A DNA stretch of 50,480 bases from Acholeplasmataceae bacterium UBA5769 (GTDB taxonomy: Bacteria > Bacillota_I > Bacilli_A > Acholeplasmatales > Acholeplasmataceae): contig DIER01000008.1 of NCBI GenBank assembly GCA_002418725.1, forward strand, positions 2,621-53,100, given 5' to 3'. Positions 25,152 through 34,661 of this stretch are shown here, one piece after another. The notes beneath the pieces were generated by a model, which did no database searches, was not told the DNA's origin, and worked only from the letters and a program-made list of their open reading frames with translations. Each line of letters begins with the position of its first letter. Position 1 is the stretch's first letter. A program made the translations under genes and the position numbers.

Positions 25152-27707
25152 CTAACCTCCAATCACAACATAGTCCAATGCGGGAATCGTCGTTGCATTC
25201 ACCGTTACTGGGCTAAGGTTATAGTTAATCATTAAGACGAGACCATGTGAATACGTCACACGGTAAACATTGCTTGCCATACGTTCATGATTGATCAGGT
25301 AGCCTTGATGAATACCTAATTGATCCATTTCTTTCACTTGATTTTCAATCACATTTAACCAATTTTGATACTGTGTTGACATGAAGTAGTTGTATTCCGT
25401 ATTAAGCAATTCTCTCGAATCGTCATAGGTTAATGTATACTTCACGTTTGAACCTGTTTCAAGAACCTTCAAGAAGTTATATTCAACACTGCGGGTGTTT
25501 GCCATATTTAAACTTTGAGAAGAGTAGTCAATCAGTCCGGAAAGAATCAGTTGTAGTAATGGAATTTGATCATCAATGATGGAATAAAGGGTTGCTTCCG
25601 TTGGAAGATCAACAATCTGATCTGCATAAGGCATCGCAAATGCCAGTGGGTTCTCCAACATCAAGCTTTCTGTCATGTTGGAAATCACAGATTCTTGAAG
25701 ACGTAAGGCATCTTGTTTATAGAGTGAAGCTTGTTTGGTATAGTGCCCAGCAAGTGTCGAACCAAGATAACCTAAGGCAATAAAATTGTTATCAAAATCA
25801 CGGGTAAATGCATCATAAATCGCTTGATAATACAGTGGATTCACCACATAATCATCTTTAGATCGTATAAACTCTGTTTCAGCGTATGGGAGTCGTGTTG
25901 GAAAATGATAGTTAAATGCATAGGCGAGTGATCCATCGATACGGCTTGCTGTGTATCTAAAATCATCAAATAGTTTATGATATTCACTCGCAGTAACAAA
26001 ATCGACTTTCGCATATAACTTAATGTTTGCTTGATTGAGCATCCGCGATAAGGATTGATAACCTTCTTTACCACCTAAAACACGTTCAATTTTTGCGCGA
26101 TCTTGAACCGATGATTTAAGTCCACCATTCATCACACCTAAATAAGTGACATTGATATGGGTCAAATCTCTTTCAAGAAGCTCACTAATAATGATTTCAG
26201 CTTCTTTAAACGTTGTTACCGATTGCGTTGTGTAATAAGGAACGCCTAAGAAGAATTCTTTGCGATCATAAGCACCGACAAGTTCAGCATTAAGTACGGT
26301 ATAAGGTGTTAAATCGCGATGTGTTAATCCTTTATCAATCAAATGTTCACGGTACACCTGAGCAATACCCACGTATGAGTTTTGTTGCCCTCTTAAGAAA
26401 TGATACGTCACTTCAAAGTCGGTTTCAACAATATCTTTTGTCCATAAATTAATACCGTAACGATTAAAACCTGAGCCCAGTACAACTCTCTCAAGTTCAC
26501 GCAAATCAAAGGATGTATAGATCTTGTTATAAGAATCGATACGGCCACTGACATCGGCATGAATGTTCGCCATCGCATCACCCTGTGTGATGATGGCTGC
26601 AAACCCACCTTCGTCTTTCACCATGCCATACAACGGGATGTTAATCTTTTGTTGTTCTTCTGGCATGCTCATTGGAAGTAGTGATAAATCCTGGCCATAT
26701 AAACGCTTGCGATATGGATTTTGGTAATGCTTACCGTTATTAAATTCAATGAGTGCGCCATTACCATCAGGTAAAACAAGATAACCATTGGTTTCTTCAC
26801 TACCTTGATGCGAAATTGCTGTACCAAACATCGGATATAACACGATATTTGCGATTTTAACATCTGAGGGTTCAACAATGGAATCACGAATGATGGCGGT
26901 TTTAACACCAGTTTGTTCGAGGGTTACTTGAATAGCCACTTGGAATCTTGGCTTTTCAACAAACTCCGTTATACCATTTAAAAGGTTATCTTCATAAACC
27001 TGTTCTCTGGTATAACCTAACTTTTCATAGAAAATAGGGTATAACCGTTCAGCCACCAACTTAGACATTTTTTCATAAGCTTCAATAAAATAACGTTCTG
27101 TTGCAGGGTCATAGTTTTTGTATGCGATACTTTGTAGATACTCTGCATCTTCTAAGGTTTCCATGTGTTCTTTCGTGATGTATTTGGGAAAATATGAATA
27201 ATCGATTTCTAAGTCTTTAATATCGTAAAGTACTTGAAAGCCATTTGTTACATACTTGATACTATAGGTACGCTGTCCAGCTTCAGATAAAACACTCTTA
27301 GGGTGTGAAATACTTAACTTAAAGTTATTAAGTGAGGCTGTTGAACCTGTGCGATTAAAGTAAGTGATTTCTAAGGTTGCTTTTTGCTTATCAATCGCAG
27401 TTTGTGTCATCGGTTTTGTGGGATCTAATTGCCAAGGATCTGGTACGGTTGGATTTGATTTCCATTCGTGCCCTGTATGCTTATCCAACACTTTAAAATA
27501 CGAATTGGTTTCATTTAAATAAAGGGCATAATCCTCATTGGATGCGACAAGTTTGTTCGTATCCGTCAATGCTGTTGCATCGGTAAAACCTTCTCTTGAA
27601 AATGCAATACGTTCAACACCAGGAATGGCTGTTGGTTTCATATTGAACAAAAACAAGAATGCTGAAATAACGCCTACTAAGAGGGCTAATATGATCCATT
27701 TTTTCAT
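25152..27707 (-). CDS. DUF5696 protein, membrane-tethered, probable sugar-handling function
   Basis: The 851-residue protein has an N-terminal hydrophobic segment (WIILALLVGVISAFLFLF) without a lipobox or clear cleavage site, so it is probably tethered outside the cell. The remainder, with GYLVLPDGNGALIEFNNG near residue 295 and a TIM-barrel-like stretch (LELLERDLTHINVTYLGVMNGG-type strands around residues 470-640), matches what I know of DUF5696, a family found next to ABC sugar importers in Paenibacillus and related bacteria. A glycoside hydrolase-like role has been suspected but I know of no proof. The second ATG (27707) has correct spacing from AGGAGG. It sits between the two permease pairs. 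Confidence 0.75.
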   Translation of the reverse strand: MKKWIILALLVGVISAFLFLFNMKPTAIPGVERIAFSREGFTDATALTDTNKLVASNEDYALYLNETNSYFKVLDKHTGHEWKSNPTVPDPWQLDPTKPMTQTAIDKQKATLEITYFNRTGSTASLNNFKLSISHPKSVLSEAGQRTYSIKYVTNGFQVLYDIKDLEIDYSYFPKYITKEHMETLEDAEYLQSIAYKNYDPATERYFIEAYEKMSKLVAERLYPIFYEKLGYTREQVYEDNLLNGITEFVEKPRFQVAIQVTLEQTGVKTAIIRDSIVEPSDVKIANIVLYPMFGTAISHQGSEETNGYLVLPDGNGALIEFNNGKHYQNPYRKRLYGQDLSLLPMSMPEEQQKINIPLYGMVKDEGGFAAIITQGDAMANIHADVSGRIDSYNKIYTSFDLRELERVVLGSGFNRYGINLWTKDIVETDFEVTYHFLRGQQNSYVGIAQVYREHLIDKGLTHRDLTPYTVLNAELVGAYDRKEFFLGVPYYTTQSVTTFKEAEIIISELLERDLTHINVTYLGVMNGGLKSSVQDRAKIERVLGGKEGYQSLSRMLNQANIKLYAKVDFVTASEYHKLFDDFRYTASRIDGSLAYAFNYHFPTRLPYAETEFIRSKDDYVVNPLYYQAIYDAFTRDFDNNFIALGYLGSTLAGHYTKQASLYKQDALRLQESVISNMTESLMLENPLAFAMPYADQIVDLPTEATLYSIIDDQIPLLQLILSGLIDYSSQSLNMANTRSVEYNFLKVLETGSNVKYTLTYDDSRELLNTEYNYFMSTQYQNWLNVIENQVKEMDQLGIHQGYLINHERMASNVYRVTYSHGLVLMINYNLSPVTVNATTIPALDYVVIGG

Positions 27708-27717
27708 CGTCATCCTC

Positions 27718-28359
27718 CTAATAGCGCAAGTTCAGTTCTTCATAAATCGATGCGATAAATGAGATGAACTGCTGTATCAAATCAAAGAATAGTAGACCTA
27801 CAAACATCATGACAGCCATAGCAATAAACGTTGCGATAAACGCAAGAATCGTTTTCCCTAAGCCATATTGATGAATGTTAAGCATACCCATAAAGAGCAT
27901 CCATGCAGCGAGTGCATAAGCAATACCCATGATTAACGTATAAAACGCCATTTCTTCAAGGGTTAAAAAGTTCGATAAAATAACCGCAGGATAACCAATC
28001 ACGATAATAGGGAATAAGGCATATCCTGTCACCATCAAAATTTCTTTATACTTCCCTTTACCTTCCATCAGTGTGGTCACTGACCAGTTACCGACACTAA
28101 ACAAGAAGACGAGTAAGACAACCGCAAAAATCTCTTGCAAAGAGTTTAATTGAAGTGGATTATTTGGGTTGATCAAAATGCCTTCATACTGAAATTCAAA
28201 GATACGGAAGAAAGCGAAGAGCATGATAAAGATAATCGCAACCTTCATTCTTCCTTTTTCATAACGTTTGAACTCTTCATACCCATCGAATGGATGAAAT
28301 AAAATCATCTTGGGAAACTGGAAGTAATCAAACCATATTTGTTTAAGTTTAGTCTTCAT
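27718..28359 (-). CDS. Yip1-family membrane protein
   Basis: The 213-residue protein opens with a cytoplasmic segment (LFHPFDGYEEFKRYEKGRMK) and then has five hydrophobic helices, the plan of bacterial Yip1 proteins. No enzymatic motif is seen. It overlaps the NHL gene by 11 bp and has an AGGA-type ribosome site. Bacterial Yip1 proteins have no assigned function in sugar uptake; position within the operon suggests an accessory membrane role. Confidence 0.78.
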   Translation of the reverse strand: MKTKLKQIWFDYFQFPKMILFHPFDGYEEFKRYEKGRMKVAIIFIMLFAFFRIFEFQYEGILINPNNPLQLNSLQEIFAVVLLVFLFSVGNWSVTTLMEGKGKYKEILMVTGYALFPIIVIGYPAVILSNFLTLEEMAFYTLIMGIAYALAAWMLFMGMLNIHQYGLGKTILAFIATFIAMAVMMFVGLLFFDLIQQFISFIASIYEELNLRY

Positions 28360-29830
28360 AGAGGATCGATCCTCCTTTACGGTAAGTCTTTCTTATGTTG
28401 AGTCCGATCCCTGTGCCACCTATAAGAACAACAACAATCATGATGTAACCAAAGTTATCTTTAATGACTGCATTACGGTAGCTCTTGAACGCTTTGGAAT
28501 AATAATAATGGTCATGGCCAAGTTCAAAGTACTCCATTGCCTCTTTGAAACGTCCTTCACGAAGAAGGTATTTACCAATGCCATTGTACGCAATTTCATA
28601 GTTGGTATTGAGCAAGACAACCTCTTGCCATACAGCAGCAGCTCTATCAAACTCACCTTGCGTATGGTAGGCAATCGCTTGATTCACTGCTCTACCAAAA
28701 TCGGTTAGACGGTAAACGATAAATGTTCTAGCTTCACCATCTAAGACGATCAAGTCATCCCCTAAGTAACCAATCGCAACACCTTTAGCAAACTTATCGG
28801 ATTGGGAACCTACATCACCATTGATGTAAAGTAGATTACCTTCGGAATCATATGTGAAAAGTCTGGATCTCTTTTGATCGAGCACGGTGAAAATACCATC
28901 TTTCGTAGATGCAATATCGACGAGAAGTGATGGTCCTGTCACTACATAATTGTTTGCACCAACCATAAAGTGAACATCACCCATGGGTGGATGATAACCT
29001 CGACGTTTCAAGGTATCAATACCTTTAGGATTGATCAACTGAATGGTGTTTTCAGCATTAGAATTATCACTTGAAGGTTTTGAAGTCGCATAAATAAAGC
29101 TTCGGTCATTGATTTCCACAGAAGTATACTCTGTAGGAAGATAAAGTCTAAGTTGAGCGAGTTGTGCTTCTGTCATGAGTGAACGTCTAAAAATTTCTAC
29201 CGGCGTAAGCGAAACAGGGTTAACCCCTGTGAAACGGTTAAACGAACCATCGCTGTTGATTTCCATGATACCTTCATAAACGTTTTTAGCAACCACATAC
29301 ATACGTTCTGTGGAATCAACCGTGATTTTACGTGGCTCAAACAAAAGCGTATCAAACGTTGGATCATCCATTTCAGAGAACGTATCGATCACTTCAAACT
29401 GATGATTTAACTTTACGATACGATAATTACCCGTATCGGCAATATATATACCTGAAGGTTTAACATCGATCCCAGAAGGACCCTTCAACGTTAAATCAGG
29501 AAATTCTGTCACGCCTTCTAACGAGAGCTTATCGATATACGTTTGAGTCAGTGGAAAGCTTGCATGCTCCCCATCTTTCGTGAAATCATCCTTAATAATC
29601 ACAAGCTTATTTTCAACAGCATCCACCATGTATAAGAAATTCTCATAAATCACGAAATCTTCTGGGGCGGTCAACTTTGTCCCTAAGGTTTGCGCGTTAA
29701 AATAAGCCGCGTATGTCATTCCCGGTGCAGAGTGAACAACATCCCCATAATAGGAATAGTTGTACTTAACGGATGCAATTTGTAAAGGTAATGTGAAAAT
29801 GAATGACACGATAAAAAACAATTTTGTCAT
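28349..29830 (-). CDS. NHL beta-propeller protein with TPR-like segment and C-terminal membrane anchor
   Basis: In this 493-residue protein a signal peptide (LFFIVSFIFTLPLQIASV) is followed by beta-propeller blades of NHL type, for example GPSGIDVKPSGIYIADTGNY near residue 120 and EPRKITVDSTERMYVVAK near 165. Residues about 385-445 form TPR-like helices (GEFDRAAAVWQEVVLLNTN, then GRFKEAMEYFELGHDHYY), and a transmembrane helix (IMIVVVLIGGTGIGLNI) ends the protein. The propeller should lie on the cell exterior. It may be a scaffold or sugar-capture factor for the importer; this is inference from the operon. The start follows AAGGAGTG. Confidence 0.8.
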   Translation of the reverse strand: MTKLFFIVSFIFTLPLQIASVKYNYSYYGDVVHSAPGMTYAAYFNAQTLGTKLTAPEDFVIYENFLYMVDAVENKLVIIKDDFTKDGEHASFPLTQTYIDKLSLEGVTEFPDLTLKGPSGIDVKPSGIYIADTGNYRIVKLNHQFEVIDTFSEMDDPTFDTLLFEPRKITVDSTERMYVVAKNVYEGIMEINSDGSFNRFTGVNPVSLTPVEIFRRSLMTEAQLAQLRLYLPTEYTSVEINDRSFIYATSKPSSDNSNAENTIQLINPKGIDTLKRRGYHPPMGDVHFMVGANNYVVTGPSLLVDIASTKDGIFTVLDQKRSRLFTYDSEGNLLYINGDVGSQSDKFAKGVAIGYLGDDLIVLDGEARTFIVYRLTDFGRAVNQAIAYHTQGEFDRAAAVWQEVVLLNTNYEIAYNGIGKYLLREGRFKEAMEYFELGHDHYYYSKAFKSYRNAVIKDNFGYIMIVVVLIGGTGIGLNIRKTYRKGGSILYED

Positions 29831-29841
29831 ATGAACACTCC

Positions 29842-30732
29842 TTACTTCATACCGGAATGGCTAAATGTCTCGACAATGCGTGACTGAGAAATAATGAAGA
29901 ATGTGACGGGGACGATCATCATGATAAATGAGACCGCTGCAATCGTACCTGCACGTTCAATCGAACCTTGAGCAATTTGTCTTAAGGCGAATGAGACAGG
30001 TTTTAATTCTTCACTGAAAATAAACGAACCACCATCGGTTGTCCACAACCGTTGGAACAATAAGATCACCAGTGTCAACCATGCTGGTTTGACCAGTGGC
30101 ATCACAATCTGGAAGAAAATACGGTATTCGCTTGCCCCATCAATCTTCGCAGATTCGATGAGTTCATCTGGAATTTGTTGCATAAATTGCTTCATCAAAT
30201 ATAAACCTAAAGATGATGCAATCGCTGGTAAGATAATCGCGAGTGGGGTATCAATTAAACCAATGCGAGAAATAATGATATAGTTTGGAGTCGCTGTCAC
30301 TTGGGGTGCGAACATCAAGGAATAGACAACCAATGTGAAGATCAAGTTGCGCCCTGGAAATTTATATTTTGCCAGAGGATACGCACACATGGAAGCAATC
30401 AAAACGTGACCCAAAGTACCAGATAATGTAATCAATATGGTATTGAAGAAATATCTAGAGAACGGAATCCAAGAATTACCAACCAATTCAGATAAGTCTC
30501 TAAAGTTATCCAGTGTCAGATTTCTAGGAAACAATCGTGGTGGGAATAAAAACAGTTCATCGAGCGATTTAAACGCATTGGATACCGTCATAATCAACGG
30601 ATACGCTGAGAATGTACCAAAGATTAATAAGAGAAGGAATAAGGATATATCACCAAACTTCGAACGGTTAAGTTTACGTCTCTTTTTGAAATTTAATGCA
30701 GCCTTCATGCGGTTTTGAAAGGTTTGTGTCAT
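29842..30732 (-). CDS. Carbohydrate ABC permease, MalG-like (first pair)
   Basis: In this 296-residue protein six helices follow a basic N-terminus, and the EAA loop contains ELIESAKIDGASEYRIFFQ near residue 195. It forms a heterodimeric channel with the permease encoded immediately upstream, whose stop lies 1 bp before this ATG. An in-frame GTG at 30741 is possible, but AGGTGG is better spaced for the ATG at 30732. Length and topology are normal for the CUT1 sugar-importer family. Confidence 0.93.
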   Translation of the reverse strand: MTQTFQNRMKAALNFKKRRKLNRSKFGDISLFLLLLIFGTFSAYPLIMTVSNAFKSLDELFLFPPRLFPRNLTLDNFRDLSELVGNSWIPFSRYFFNTILITLSGTLGHVLIASMCAYPLAKYKFPGRNLIFTLVVYSLMFAPQVTATPNYIIISRIGLIDTPLAIILPAIASSLGLYLMKQFMQQIPDELIESAKIDGASEYRIFFQIVMPLVKPAWLTLVILLFQRLWTTDGGSFIFSEELKPVSFALRQIAQGSIERAGTIAAVSFIMMIVPVTFFIISQSRIVETFSHSGMK

Positions 30733-30733
30733 C

Positions 30734-31672
30734 TTATTCACCCACCTTTCTTAAGATACTTCTAACCAGTAAGTTAGCACCCATCATGATGAGGAACAAC
30801 AAGGTTGCAATGGCTGATGCATAACCCAGTTCAAAACGTGTTGAACCATAGTCAATCAAATGTGTTACAATCGTATGCCCGGCATACTGCACGGACGGGA
30901 AACCCACAAGTTGCATCGACACCTCAGCGATCGCTAAGCTTGTCGTAATCTGCATAACAGCACCAAATAAAAGTTGTGGTTTCATCGATGGTAAGGTGAT
31001 ATACCATAACTCTTGCCAACGGTTTTTAATCCCATCAATCGCACCTGCTTCAAAAAGTGTTTTATCAACGCTTTGCAGCCCCGCGATAAATGCAAGAAAT
31101 GATACACCTAAAGATAACCATAACTGAACAATGATGATCACCCATAACATATAGTTCGTATCTTTTAACCAAAGAATCGGATTATCGATAATCCCCATAT
31201 TGATTAAGAACGCATTTAAATAACCGTGAATATCGCCAGAGAATATAATGAGCCACATCAAGAATGCATTCCCAGAAATGGATGGTGCATAAAAGATTAA
31301 CGTCATAAACGCTCTTAGTCTTGGTGGAAGTTCATTGATCAACCACGCAAATACGAAGGCGAGTAAATAACTCACAGGTCCTGTAACAACCGCTAAAATG
31401 AGCGTGTTTTTAAGTGCGATGACAAAAACATCGTCATCTAATAATAGTTTTGTGTAGTTATCCAAACCGACAAAGCGTGGCGGTTGGAGTAAGTCAAACG
31501 AGGTAAAACTAATGCCAAGTGACATAAACACTGGAATAACCGTAAACGTGAAGAAAAGAAGGACATAAGGTGCCATAAGTATATAACTATGTTTATGTTT
31601 TTTTACTTCTCTCCAAAGAAGTTCACGTCTGGTCTTTTTGGAGATGGTTGGTTGAGTAAGTTGTGCTTGCAT
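30734..31672 (-). CDS. Carbohydrate ABC permease, MalF-like (first pair)
   Basis: The 312-residue protein starts with a cytoplasmic N-terminus, then YILMAPYVLLFFTFTVIPVF as the first helix, with six helices in all. The EAA loop reads LFEAGAIDGIKNRWQELWY near residue 215. The ATG at 31672 is preceded by AGGAGGGG; the longer frame start at 31696 lies upstream of that ribosome site. It belongs to the CUT1-type importer core, probably served by the tethered binding protein encoded next upstream. Confidence 0.93.
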   Translation of the reverse strand: MQAQLTQPTISKKTRRELLWREVKKHKHSYILMAPYVLLFFTFTVIPVFMSLGISFTSFDLLQPPRFVGLDNYTKLLLDDDVFVIALKNTLILAVVTGPVSYLLAFVFAWLINELPPRLRAFMTLIFYAPSISGNAFLMWLIIFSGDIHGYLNAFLINMGIIDNPILWLKDTNYMLWVIIIVQLWLSLGVSFLAFIAGLQSVDKTLFEAGAIDGIKNRWQELWYITLPSMKPQLLFGAVMQITTSLAIAEVSMQLVGFPSVQYAGHTIVTHLIDYGSTRFELGYASAIATLLFLIMMGANLLVRSILRKVGE

Positions 31673-31682
31673 ATGACCCCTC

Positions 31683-34598
31683 CTAATTGAGACCAAATTC
31701 GCGGCGTTTCTTTAAAATCTCGGCATTGATGGTCTGAACAAAATCGTAGATGGTTTCTCTGGGATTGGATGATTCCTCGTAAACCAATCTAAACGCATTA
31801 TCTAAGTGACGTCCCGTCATATATCCACCTGGAACTTCAGGAATACCCTTAACCCATGACCATTGTTCATAAAGTTTTTGATACTCTGAAACCTTCCAAG
31901 GAAGTTGACTCATCGCTTCAATATTCGCGGAAGGATAACGTGCTGCTGCACCTAAAATGCCTTCCATTTCGCGTCCATACTGCACTTGAATCTCTGTGCT
32001 TGTCCACCATTTTAGATATTCCCAAGCATCATCTTTCTTATCCGATTGATTCAAGATCATCACACCTGTACCCGAAGAAACGGTTTCTCTTCTGATCTGT
32101 GTTTGACCAAACTCATCCTGATAAGCTGTTCCAGGAACGGGGATAAAATTCCATTTCCCGCGAATTTCAGGTGCGAACACTGCGAGTGTATTGTACGTGT
32201 TGTAATAAGAAATACCTATAGGCATTTGCCCTGATCTAAATCGGTTGATAAAGTTCGCTTCAACAGGGAAAGAATAATCGGTGTAAAACTGGGTCCACAT
32301 CTCAAATACCATCGGTCCTAAGCCTTCGTTAAATCCAGACTCACGGTTACCGTTAATATAGAACTCACCATCATGTTGATAAAACAAAGTTGAGAAAATG
32401 GGGTTCGGTGGGAGTTCAATCACACTACCTTGTGTTTGTGGAACAGGTAAGAAAAACTCAAGATTATGTTTTTGTAAATTGGGGATAAGTTTAATCACGT
32501 CATCCCATGTTTGTGGGGGTAATAATCCTAAATCTTCAAAAATATCTGTACGATAGAACATCATCAAGAAAATCTGCTGTTCAGGTAGTGCATAAACGCC
32601 TGTTTCATAGGTGTAGGGTACAACAGCACTTTCCATGAATCGATCTTTAATATCTGCGTAATCTTCAAACTGTGTCAAATCATACGATGCACTGCGCATC
32701 GCATAGTTGACAGGAACACTATTTCCTAAACCCATGGCAACGTCAGGTCCAACACCGGATAATGTGGCTGGAAGTAAAACGGCACCATTGACCAGTTTTA
32801 AATCAACACGGATACCTGTAGATGGGGTAAATGATTCATCGATAAGTTTTCTTAAAACGTTCGCTTGGTCTTTACCTACCGAAATCCAAACTTCAATCGC
32901 TTCATCACCAGAGACTTGTGTTGTTCCAATGGATGAGTAATCTGTGGTAAAAGTCGCGAAGAATGCGCGTGCATTAAACCAAAATTTTTCAAAAAAGTTT
33001 GCTCTTGATCGTGGTAAATTTTCATCTGATCCATGAACGAGAATATAATCAATCTCTAATGGATGCGAGTTAAGTAAGATGACCAAAGTACCTAAAGAAG
33101 ATACATTGGCATTATAGTTTGAAAGATTTCTGTGAATCTCTCTTGGTTTCTTAATGAAATCTTCGAGCTGAAGTAAAATCGTATCAAGGATACCTGTTTT
33201 TTCACTCTTTGAGCCCGAGAGTGCAATAATCGCTTCACGAACCTCAGTCAAATGTTCTTTTTCCGTTTGAAGACGTCCCACCAAATTGGGAATTCTTTCT
33301 GTGAGTTGGTAGTCACGGTATTGGTCAGGTTCAGGTCCTGTATACACCAAGATTTCACGGTAAAGACGATTGAGCAAGTCAATCGAACTTTGAATTTGTG
33401 CAATCAGTGGACCATATTGACCCAAGGAAACTTCCATCTCTAGGGTATGAATTTTACCCGCTTCAAAGTAGAACAAGAATGCTTCTTCATTGGTTCCTAA
33501 GGTTTGCATACGCCAATCATTGTTATGTTTAAACGCATAGCTTTCTAATTCTTTAAACGGAATCTCGCCGTTGATGTAGATATTTCTACCAACGTTCATT
33601 CCGGATGCGAGTTTTTGTTTAAGTCGCATGCTGATTTCGTATAATCCATCTTCTTCCACCGTAAACTGCCATGCGATACGATCACCGGTGACACCCCAGT
33701 TATTCCCACCAATGGTGTTTAACTTGATTTTTGAAGGTGATGTTGGACGTGTAAGTGGGCTTGTACGATCGTTTAATGGATAGAGGGTAGGTGAAGTTGT
33801 GTACCGTGGATCTTCAGCTTCAATAAGCGTCATACCACTTTCCTTAACTTCATATCCTGCTGTATCATAAGTTTGTTTAATCTCCTGATAGGTCTTTCTT
33901 TCCTTAACAGACATAACTTCAATGGCTTGAATGAGTAGTGGTTCACGAAGTGCACCTAAAGAAATCTCATTGGTTCCTTCGTTTAAGAAAAAGGCATAAG
34001 GCTCTTGAATGTAGCCCACAGAATCCTTAATCATACTCTCAGTCCATTCTGGTTTTTCCACTTGGCTTGGACGAATGTCGTTATCAAAGATATCTTTAAT
34101 CACTTCATTTTTATTGCCCCATATCCGGGCGAACGTCAAGGTTCCCGCACCATCAAAGGGTATTTCACCGTTAATATAAAGTGCACGTTCGATGGCAGAA
34201 CTTTTGCCCGGATAGGGATAATAATAAAGTTTTAAATTGTAAAATCCTGGTTCATCAATGTGAACCTCCCATGTGGTGATACCTTCATCTGAGGTTAATA
34301 ACACATGAGGTTTTCCTTCATAAGACGTTAAAATATCCACGGGTTCTGTCGCATCCTTAAATGCATGTCCGGGGATCAGAATGTTTTCAACTTGTGGAAA
34401 AAGAGCATCATGTTTATCGATATACTGATAGTAATCAGACTGCTCATAATACGCTAAATCTGAAATATCAATCTCCTTGTTGATGCTTTGATTGAAACTT
34501 AAGGTATTTTGATTGTTTGAAGATCTGATGACATCTACCACAAGGTAGGTGACAAGAAATATACCTATTGAGAGTAAAATGATAACAAGTTTTTTCAC
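31683..34598 (-). CDS. Membrane-tethered solute-binding protein with two carbohydrate-binding-like domains
   Basis: The 971-residue protein has a GTG start after AGGAGTG. The N-terminal hydrophobic segment (VIILLSIGIFLVTYLVVDVI) has no lipobox, so the protein is likely anchored by it. Two related beta-sandwich domains follow, each with the motif YINGEIPF (near residues 143 and 343), resembling carbohydrate-binding modules. A helical linker (about 410-500) leads to a type 1 sugar-binding domain (about 565-960), with AIEVWISVGKDQANVLRKLI at its start and TWDDVIKLIPNLQKHN near 720. Ordinary binding proteins have only the last part (about 400 residues). The fused modules may capture polymer-bound substrate near the permeases. 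Confidence 0.88.
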   Translation of the reverse strand: MKKLVIILLSIGIFLVTYLVVDVIRSSNNQNTLSFNQSINKEIDISDLAYYEQSDYYQYIDKHDALFPQVENILIPGHAFKDATEPVDILTSYEGKPHVLLTSDEGITTWEVHIDEPGFYNLKLYYYPYPGKSSAIERALYINGEIPFDGAGTLTFARIWGNKNEVIKDIFDNDIRPSQVEKPEWTESMIKDSVGYIQEPYAFFLNEGTNEISLGALREPLLIQAIEVMSVKERKTYQEIKQTYDTAGYEVKESGMTLIEAEDPRYTTSPTLYPLNDRTSPLTRPTSPSKIKLNTIGGNNWGVTGDRIAWQFTVEEDGLYEISMRLKQKLASGMNVGRNIYINGEIPFKELESYAFKHNNDWRMQTLGTNEEAFLFYFEAGKIHTLEMEVSLGQYGPLIAQIQSSIDLLNRLYREILVYTGPEPDQYRDYQLTERIPNLVGRLQTEKEHLTEVREAIIALSGSKSEKTGILDTILLQLEDFIKKPREIHRNLSNYNANVSSLGTLVILLNSHPLEIDYILVHGSDENLPRSRANFFEKFWFNARAFFATFTTDYSSIGTTQVSGDEAIEVWISVGKDQANVLRKLIDESFTPSTGIRVDLKLVNGAVLLPATLSGVGPDVAMGLGNSVPVNYAMRSASYDLTQFEDYADIKDRFMESAVVPYTYETGVYALPEQQIFLMMFYRTDIFEDLGLLPPQTWDDVIKLIPNLQKHNLEFFLPVPQTQGSVIELPPNPIFSTLFYQHDGEFYINGNRESGFNEGLGPMVFEMWTQFYTDYSFPVEANFINRFRSGQMPIGISYYNTYNTLAVFAPEIRGKWNFIPVPGTAYQDEFGQTQIRRETVSSGTGVMILNQSDKKDDAWEYLKWWTSTEIQVQYGREMEGILGAAARYPSANIEAMSQLPWKVSEYQKLYEQWSWVKGIPEVPGGYMTGRHLDNAFRLVYEESSNPRETIYDFVQTINAEILKKRREFGLN

Positions 34599-34623
34599 GA
34601 AAACACTCCTTTTTTAAACAACA

Positions 34624-34650
34624 CCCCCTCAAGGTTTTAAGATGAGGGGG
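34624..34650 (-). other. Intercistronic GC-rich hairpin
   Basis: CCCCCTCA and TGAGGGGG, 8 bp stem with an 11 nt loop, between the lipoprotein and tethered binding-protein genes. It has no T run on the minus strand, so it is more likely a processing or mRNA-stability element (or leaky terminator), raising binding protein over permease output. Confidence 0.65.
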
Positions 34651-34661
34651 ATCGTTAACAA

